From positions 1 to 9,526 of the forward strand of contig SLPX01000038.1 of NCBI GenBank assembly GCA_007131745.1: a stretch of DNA of 9,526 nucleotides, in the 5' to 3' direction. Source of the DNA: Myxococcales bacterium. GTDB taxonomy: Bacteria; Myxococcota; Polyangia; HGW-17; SLPX01. The stretch's first letter is position 1; every line of letters starts with the position of its first letter. The translations under genes and the position numbers were made by a program. Of this stretch, positions 4,903 to 9,526 are shown piece after piece. Under the pieces are notes generated by a model, which ran no database searches, had not been told where the DNA came from, and was given only the letters and a program-made list of their open reading frames with translations.

Positions 4903-7900
4903 TCAGGAACCGGGATGATTAGGTTTGATAGCGGTCGCTTTGCCGGAAAGCCCGTCGATAAAGATCTTCAGGGGATGATCCAACCGCACGTGACGGACGA
5001 ATTCAGTTTCGGTTTCCGCGGGCAGGCTGTCAAGCCACGCGAAATCCAGAAAGCTTTCGGCCGATCCGCTGTATGAACCTTCGTTTTCCGGGTCGGGCCG
5101 GTTCAATGTCAGGTAACCGATTTGAAACGACGTGATGTTGTGGAAGAAATGAGAGCCTTGAGACGGCTCTACTTCCCTGTCATTGAAATTGGTTTCAACA
5201 ATGATTCCTGCGGTTGAAATATCAACCCACTGGACCGGGATCCCGAGTCTCGGGTCCGTGGTGCCCCATCGACCAGGGCCGATGAACATGGTCGACCGAT
5301 TGTCTTTTTTGATGTTTGTGTTTACAGCCCCCACATCCAGGGCGGCCTTGGGGGTGTTGAATGAAGAAATGTCGTTTCCTTTTATGTAAACAATGTCCCT
5401 GATGGATTCAAACACCCCGTGACCGAGTGCTCGCGTGGTGTGACAAAAAACCATATCTTCCGGAAAACCCTCTGTTCGGATGTGGTCATGGAAAACAAGG
5501 TGCGCCTGGGGCCGGACCTGCAACACATATAGACAAGGGCTGCTCCGTTTTTGCCCTCTTGGAACACTGCGCGCGTAGTCGCCCCTGTCGACTGCGAATT
5601 CGATTTCAACCGGGCAGCCCATGCCGTGACTGAAAAGACGAAGAAGTTCCTCTAAAGCCGGGGCGAGAGGTATGATATTCCACCTCAAAATATTGTTAAA
5701 CGTTATCACCCTTGGGCCGGGGCTGTTGAAATTGTCGCGTATCCTGTCTTCCGCCGGATCGTAGACGCTTCCTACCATGTCCAGGTTGGAATCCTGTTCG
5801 GCCGTTTCCAGTTCGCACAAGATCAGGGAGGATTCCGTTCCGCCCGAAAAATCCAGTTCGGGTTTGCTCATGTCCAGCGCGTAAAATTTGGTTTGAGAAT
5901 GCTTGACCATGTCTTTGGTGGAAGCGTATTGCGGAAGGATGCCGGGGGTTGAGGGAGAAAACTGGAGGGCCGCGCCTCCGAGCACGATCGTATGTCCCAG
6001 CCCGAGCGCGGCCATAACGATACCCTCTTCGGATTTTTGATAACCCCTCGGATAGTAATTGTGGGCCAGCGCGATACCCGAGATAACGGGGTAGAAACGA
6101 TCTCCGTGTTGTTGCCCCACCATTTCCTGGATCAACACGCCCATTCTCTCTTCTTCCAGCTTGTATGGGGTTTTTGCGATGTATTCCCGCGCGTTTCGGG
6201 AAAAGACCGAAGCATAAACAGCCTTTATCGCGCTGGTCAGTTCGTTCATCCGCACTTCTTTTGATTCGTGAATGTTCGGAAGCATGTACGTGGAATAGAT
6301 TCCCGCAAAAGGCTGGAAGTGAGAGTCTTCGAGCAAACTCGAAGAGCGCACCGCGACAGGACCGGACATTTCGTTGAACGCGGTTTTTAGTGTTGTTCGA
6401 AGATCCTCGGGCAATCTGCTTTTGAGGAAACTTTCCAATACTGTTTTTTCATCGGCCGTTTCAGCGATCTCCCGCAGGCCGGGATTGGCTTCCAAAAATC
6501 TTTCGAATTCTCCGCTTCCGATAGCCATCGTTTTGGGTATTCGAATTCCGAGTCCTTTGAAGCGATCTTCCATCATGTGGCGTGACAGCGTGGTGTTGGC
6601 AAACGCCACGCTTCTCGCCTTGCCTCCAATGGAGCCGGATCCGATTCTGAAAAAAGATCTTTCCAGCGGAGACACCCCCTCCTGGAAATCAATGATCGTT
6701 CCCTTTTCTTCATCGAGTCTCGCCTGCTTCAACACCTGGAGGAGGTGATTCCTGAGGTCTTCCGTTGTAGGGAAATCCGTTGCATTTATTTGTCGGAGTT
6801 CTTTTGCAAGATCGAACATGCTTCTTGCCGTAAGCCATAGAGAAAAATGGTTTTTGCGTGCATGTTCCATCAAGGATTCGCCCGGAACGTCTTTAATCAG
6901 CTTTTCCATTTCATGCATGTTTCCCGCCCTGGCAACAGCGTTGCCTTCGGGCATGCGAAAAACAAAATCGCCGAATCCGAGATCCTTCTGCAGAAAGTTG
7001 TGTACCGAACGAAGAAACCCATCGGAATTCTTGTCCGCGTATTTCACCCCCGCCAGTTTTGCGGCTTCCTTGTTTTCAGTTTCGGATGACTGAACCAGGA
7101 TGGGAAAGTCGTTTCCCTTGGCTTTTCTAACCTCCTTGATCAGGTCGAAACCCGCGTGAAAGTATATTTCACCGTTTTTGGGAAAACGAACATCCGTGAT
7201 CAACGCGATTACATGATCCGAATACTTATGGAACGTGACTTCGGCTTGGTCGTAATCCTTTGCCAGTAAAATTTTGGGCCGGGCGCGCATTCGCATGAGC
7301 TTATGCAGATCATTGAGCCCCTCTTCGATGAGTGAGTGTGATTGAAGCATCAATTCTTCGTATAAGGCGCTCAGAAAAGTCGAGTACCGTCTTATCGAGT
7401 CTTCAACCAAGAGGATGATGCGCACGCCCCCTTTTGCAGTATCAAAGGGGGCGTTTCGTTCGTCTTCGATCAGCTTGATGATCGACAGGAGAATTCTCGT
7501 GTCTCCGGTCCACAAGAAAATGTGATCCACGATATCCGGTTCCGTATCGGAAGGAAAACGCACCAACTCGGCTTCTGTGAAAGCCAGCAAGACCAACGGC
7601 ATTGCGGGGTTCATTGTTTTGACGCGCTTGCCGAATCCACTGACGTCCATGTCGGCGAGCCGGACCATTGTTATGACGAGGTCGAAACGCCTTTGTTCGA
7701 TGAGTTCCAATGCTTTCGAGCCGCTGGATGCATGGGTTATGCGCGGCGCGGAAGAGAGATTCAGTTCAGAGTACCGTGCGAACAAAGTTTCCGTCAGATG
7801 ACCGTCCTGTTCCAGGGTGAATGCATCATAAGGAGAGGAGACTAGCAAGACCTCCCTGATCCGGTACGGCATGAGATGGTGAAACTTTCGATACCAGGAA

Positions 7901-7932
7901 CTCTGGATATCGGTGGCGTGCGGAGATGTCAT
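4903..7932 (-). CDS. Receiver-receiver-PPDK_N (PEP/pyruvate-binding domain) protein, PEP synthase-like
   Basis: The product has 1009 residues from ATG 7932; an in-frame TTG at 7953 would add seven, and neither has a clear ribosome site. Residues about 25-150 form a degenerate receiver: SS replaces the acidic pair (32-33) and Met89 sits at the phospho-Asp position. A second receiver (about 170-315) looks active, with LLVEDS (E177, D178), LITD (D247), QSS (282-283) and K301, plus a long insert before D247. After a helical linker comes a PPDK_N ATP-grasp domain: IGGKA (435-439), GPVAVRSSS (524-532), QEMVG and LQVRPQ (804-809). The C-terminus has GPGRWGTTDPRLGIPVQW and SQGSHFFHN. The swivelling phosphohistidine domain and PEP-binding barrel of PEP synthase/PPDK are not seen, so net PEP synthesis is unlikely. 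This layout recalls a conserved family often named 'PEP/pyruvate-binding domain protein', of unknown function. It probably shares a transcript with gdhA, 25 bases upstream. Confidence 0.85.
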   Translation of the reverse strand: MTSPHATDIQSSWYRKFHHLMPYRIREVLLVSSPYDAFTLEQDGHLTETLFARYSELNLSSAPRITHASSGSKALELIEQRRFDLVITMVRLADMDVSGFGKRVKTMNPAMPLVLLAFTEAELVRFPSDTEPDIVDHIFLWTGDTRILLSIIKLIEDERNAPFDTAKGGVRIILLVEDSIRRYSTFLSALYEELMLQSHSLIEEGLNDLHKLMRMRARPKILLAKDYDQAEVTFHKYSDHVIALITDVRFPKNGEIYFHAGFDLIKEVRKAKGNDFPILVQSSETENKEAAKLAGVKYADKNSDGFLRSVHNFLQKDLGFGDFVFRMPEGNAVARAGNMHEMEKLIKDVPGESLMEHARKNHFSLWLTARSMFDLAKELRQINATDFPTTEDLRNHLLQVLKQARLDEEKGTIIDFQEGVSPLERSFFRIGSGSIGGKARSVAFANTTLSRHMMEDRFKGLGIRIPKTMAIGSGEFERFLEANPGLREIAETADEKTVLESFLKSRLPEDLRTTLKTAFNEMSGPVAVRSSSLLEDSHFQPFAGIYSTYMLPNIHESKEVRMNELTSAIKAVYASVFSRNAREYIAKTPYKLEEERMGVLIQEMVGQQHGDRFYPVISGIALAHNYYPRGYQKSEEGIVMAALGLGHTIVLGGAALQFSPSTPGILPQYASTKDMVKHSQTKFYALDMSKPELDFSGGTESSLILCELETAEQDSNLDMVGSVYDPAEDRIRDNFNSPGPRVITFNNILRWNIIPLAPALEELLRLFSHGMGCPVEIEFAVDRGDYARSVPRGQKRSSPCLYVLQVRPQAHLVFHDHIRTEGFPEDMVFCHTTRALGHGVFESIRDIVYIKGNDISSFNTPKAALDVGAVNTNIKKDNRSTMFIGPGRWGTTDPRLGIPVQWVDISTAGIIVETNFNDREVEPSQGSHFFHNITSFQIGYLTLNRPDPENEGSYSGSAESFLDFAWLDSLPAETETEFVRHVRLDHPLKIFIDGLSGKATAIKPNHPGS

Positions 7933-7957
7933 GCGATGAAAACAGCCCGGCAAAAAG

Positions 7958-9298
7958 TCAGATGACGCCCTGGTCCATCATGGAATCCGCGACCTTGAGG
8001 AATCCGGCGATATTCGCGCCTTTCACATAGTTGCAGAAATCACCTTCCTTCCCGTGTTCCAGGCATGATTCATGGATGCTTTGCATGATGGATTTCAACT
8101 TACCGTCCACTTCTTCGCGGCTCCAGTGCATGTGAACAGCGTTTTGCGACATCTCGAGACCCGAGACGGCCACTCCGCCCGCGTTGGCTGCCTTGCCCGG
8201 GCCGTAAAGTATTTTGTTTTCTAGGAAAACTTCAACTCCCTCGGGAACGGTCGGCATGTTCGCACCTTCAGAAACACAGATACAGCCGTTCTTTGAAAGA
8301 GTTTCAGCATCTTTCTGGCTGATCTCGTTTTGGGTTGCGCTCGGGAAAGCCACGTCACACTTTACTTCCCACGGGCGTTTGCCTTCCAGGTACTTGGCCT
8401 CCGGGAACTTCTGCGTGTATTCCGAGATCCTGCCCCTACGGATGTTTTTGAGTTCCATCAACCAATGGAGTTTCTTTTCGTCAATGCCGCCCTCATCCAC
8501 TATGGTGCCGTTGGAATCCGACAGGGTGACAACCTTGGCGCCCAGTTCGTTCAGCTTCTCGGTGGTAAACTGGGCCACATTGCCCGAACCGGAAACAGTG
8601 CATGTTTTGCCGGCCAGGGTTTCTTTCCTGGTGGCGAGCATGTTCTGAGCGAAATAAACAGCGCCGTACCCGGTGGCTTCCGGCCGGATAAGAGAGCCGC
8701 CCCAGTTCAGTGCTTTTCCGGTCAAAACACCCGTAAACTCATTTCGAAGGCGCTTGTATTGACCGAAAAGATATCCGATTTCCCGTCCTCCCACGCCGAT
8801 ATCTCCCGCCGGGACGTCGGTGTTGGGGCCTATATGACGGAACAATTCGCTCATGAAAGACTGGCAAAACCTCATGACTTCATTATCGCTCTTGCCTTTG
8901 GGATCAAAATCCGATCCCCCCTTTCCTCCACCCATGGGCAGGGTTGTCAGGCTGTTCTTGAAAACCTGCTCGAACGCGAGGAATTTCAGGATTCCCTGGT
9001 TGACCGAAGGGTGAAACCGGAGTCCGCCCTTGTAAGGGCCGATGGCGCTGTTCATTTCTACGCGGAAACCTCGGTTTACTTGCACCTGTCCCTTGTCGTC
9101 GATCCATGGCACACGGAAAGCGATCAGACGTTCGGGTTCCACCATTCTTTCCAGAATTTTTGCTTCTCTGTAAGCCGGGTTGGCTTCGACAATCGGCATG
9201 ACCGATTCCACGACCTCTTTGACGGCCTGATGAAACTCGGCTTCTGCTGGGTTTTTTGCAATAACCTTAGCCATGAAAGAGTCTACTGCGTTACTCAT
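7958..9298 (-). CDS. gdhA: Glutamate dehydrogenase, hexameric NADP-dependent type
   Basis: The enzyme makes L-glutamate from 2-oxoglutarate, ammonium and NADPH (reversibly) in the cytoplasm. The 446-residue length matches the roughly 447-residue bacterial hexameric class. Substrate-binding blocks are clear: GPYKGGLRFHPSV (87-99, with K90), PMGGGKGGSDFDPKGKS (121-137, catalytic-type K126) and DVPAGDIGVGGREIG (161-175, D166). The dinucleotide fold starts at SGSGNVAQ (236-243). SDSNG (260-264) follows the second strand, consistent with NADP preference, though cofactor use is inferred. ATG 9298 is chosen because GAGGAG lies about ten bases upstream and MSNAVDSFM matches the family's usual start; an in-frame ATG at 9367 would run through the leader hairpin. 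It is the first gene of a probable operon with the receiver-PPDK_N gene. Confidence 0.96.
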   Translation of the reverse strand: MSNAVDSFMAKVIAKNPAEAEFHQAVKEVVESVMPIVEANPAYREAKILERMVEPERLIAFRVPWIDDKGQVQVNRGFRVEMNSAIGPYKGGLRFHPSVNQGILKFLAFEQVFKNSLTTLPMGGGKGGSDFDPKGKSDNEVMRFCQSFMSELFRHIGPNTDVPAGDIGVGGREIGYLFGQYKRLRNEFTGVLTGKALNWGGSLIRPEATGYGAVYFAQNMLATRKETLAGKTCTVSGSGNVAQFTTEKLNELGAKVVTLSDSNGTIVDEGGIDEKKLHWLMELKNIRRGRISEYTQKFPEAKYLEGKRPWEVKCDVAFPSATQNEISQKDAETLSKNGCICVSEGANMPTVPEGVEVFLENKILYGPGKAANAGGVAVSGLEMSQNAVHMHWSREEVDGKLKSIMQSIHESCLEHGKEGDFCNYVKGANIAGFLKVADSMMDQGVI

Positions 9299-9356
9299 TT
9301 TTTGGGTCTCCTCTGATGTCAATGGGTTGTTGATTATGCGACATGATTTTCCTTTC

Positions 9357-9376
9357 ATCCCTTTCAAAAAAGGGAT
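9357..9376. promoter_or_regulatory. Perfect 8-bp palindrome in the gdhA leader
   Basis: ATCCCTTT (9357-9364) and AAAGGGAT (9369-9376) are perfect inverted arms around CAAA. The element sits just downstream of the candidate -10 box, at and after the expected transcription start, a typical place for a repressor site or a 5'-end hairpin. It also contains one of two CCTTTCA direct repeats (9351-9357 and 9360-9366). Confidence 0.5.
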
Positions 9377-9379
9377 TAT

Positions 9380-9408
9380 TTCCTAGCTTTATCTTTTTGG
9401 ATAGTCAA
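9380..9408 (-). promoter_or_regulatory. Candidate gdhA promoter
   Basis: On the minus strand TTGACT (9408-9403) is a strong -35 match, 17 bases before the weaker TAGGAA (9385-9380) as -10 box. Transcription would begin near 9373, leaving a leader of about 75 bases. The weak -10 suggests dependence on an activator, or that another promoter further upstream is used. No sigma54 GG-N10-GC signature was recognised. Confidence 0.4.
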
Positions 9409-9453
9409 GCATGGAGATGGTGATAATATGCATTTTTTTCAGTTGTCGCATAA

Positions 9454-9526
9454 AGACTGAAAAGGCGGAGACAGAGCGGCCGGATAGTGGATCTTGACGA
9501 TGGGTTTTCAGCCCTTGATCAGACCC
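9454..9526. other. Right-edge sequence, unassigned
   Basis: No feature is supportable here. A plus-strand ATG at 9500 opens a frame of eight codons to the window edge (MGFQPLIR), but it has no good ribosome site and cannot be judged from this window. Confidence 0.2.

Larger units (their letters stand above)
9334..9453. repeat. Distant 10-bp inverted repeat bracketing the gdhA control region
   Basis: TTATGCGACA (9334-9343) and TGTCGCATAA (9444-9453) are exact reverse complements, 100 bases apart. One copy lies in the gdhA leader and the other upstream of the candidate -35 box. Paired operators with looping, or a long-range leader structure, are possible. The match is read directly; a role in gdhA control is inferred. 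Confidence 0.5.

Noticed and set aside
5140..5165. SQGSHFFHN in the receiver-PPDK_N protein as a PEP-utiliser phosphohistidine site
   Set aside because: It lacks the GGxxSHxAI context of the swivelling domain and lies near the C-terminus, with no PEP-binding barrel after it.
8330..9316. 328-codon open frame on the plus strand opposite gdhA
   Set aside because: It lies entirely antisense to a highly conserved enzyme gene, has no recognisable domain, and its openness follows from gdhA codon bias.

Overview
The window looks like a chromosomal segment from a Gram-negative bacterium of the old 'deltaproteobacterial' type (Desulfobacterota, Myxococcota or Bradymonadota). This is inferred from gene style: a secreted phosphoesterase with a long cysteine-rich N-terminal stalk and a C-terminal Ig-like domain, a receiver-PPDK_N fusion protein of about 1000 residues, and clear Shine-Dalgarno sites. 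There are no RNA genes, CRISPR arrays, transposases or phage genes. Base composition is moderate to GC-rich except around the ATPase gene, which is visibly more AT-rich.

Layout: bases 1-106 (minus) hold the first 35 codons of an unidentified gene that runs off the left edge. It diverges from a plus-strand pair: a secreted protein of unknown function (398-1147) and, 13 bases later, a NUDIX hydrolase (1161-1856). The rest of the window is on the minus strand. From right to left it holds NADP-type glutamate dehydrogenase gdhA (9298-7958); a receiver-receiver-PPDK_N protein starting about 25 bases after gdhA, probably in the same operon (7932-4903); an exported calcineurin-like phosphoesterase with its own candidate promoter (4780-3200); and an AAA_14/DUF4143 ATPase (3021-1828) whose 3' end overlaps the NUDIX gene tail to tail by 29 bases.

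The most notable observation is at the NUDIX/ATPase junction. The last sense codons of the NUDIX gene (1800-1825) recur at 3156-3181 with 24 of 26 bases matching, and the second copy is followed at once by an in-frame TAG. The ATPase gene and its promoter sit exactly between the copies. This looks like insertion of a foreign single-gene cassette at the 3' end of the NUDIX gene. The displaced original C-terminus was left downstream, and the present NUDIX protein gained a short readthrough tail encoded opposite the ATPase C-terminus.

The other point of functional interest is the tight pairing of gdhA with a receiver-domain ATP-grasp protein. The latter lacks the phosphohistidine and PEP-binding parts of true PEP synthases, so it is more likely a regulator or phosphotransfer protein than a metabolic enzyme.
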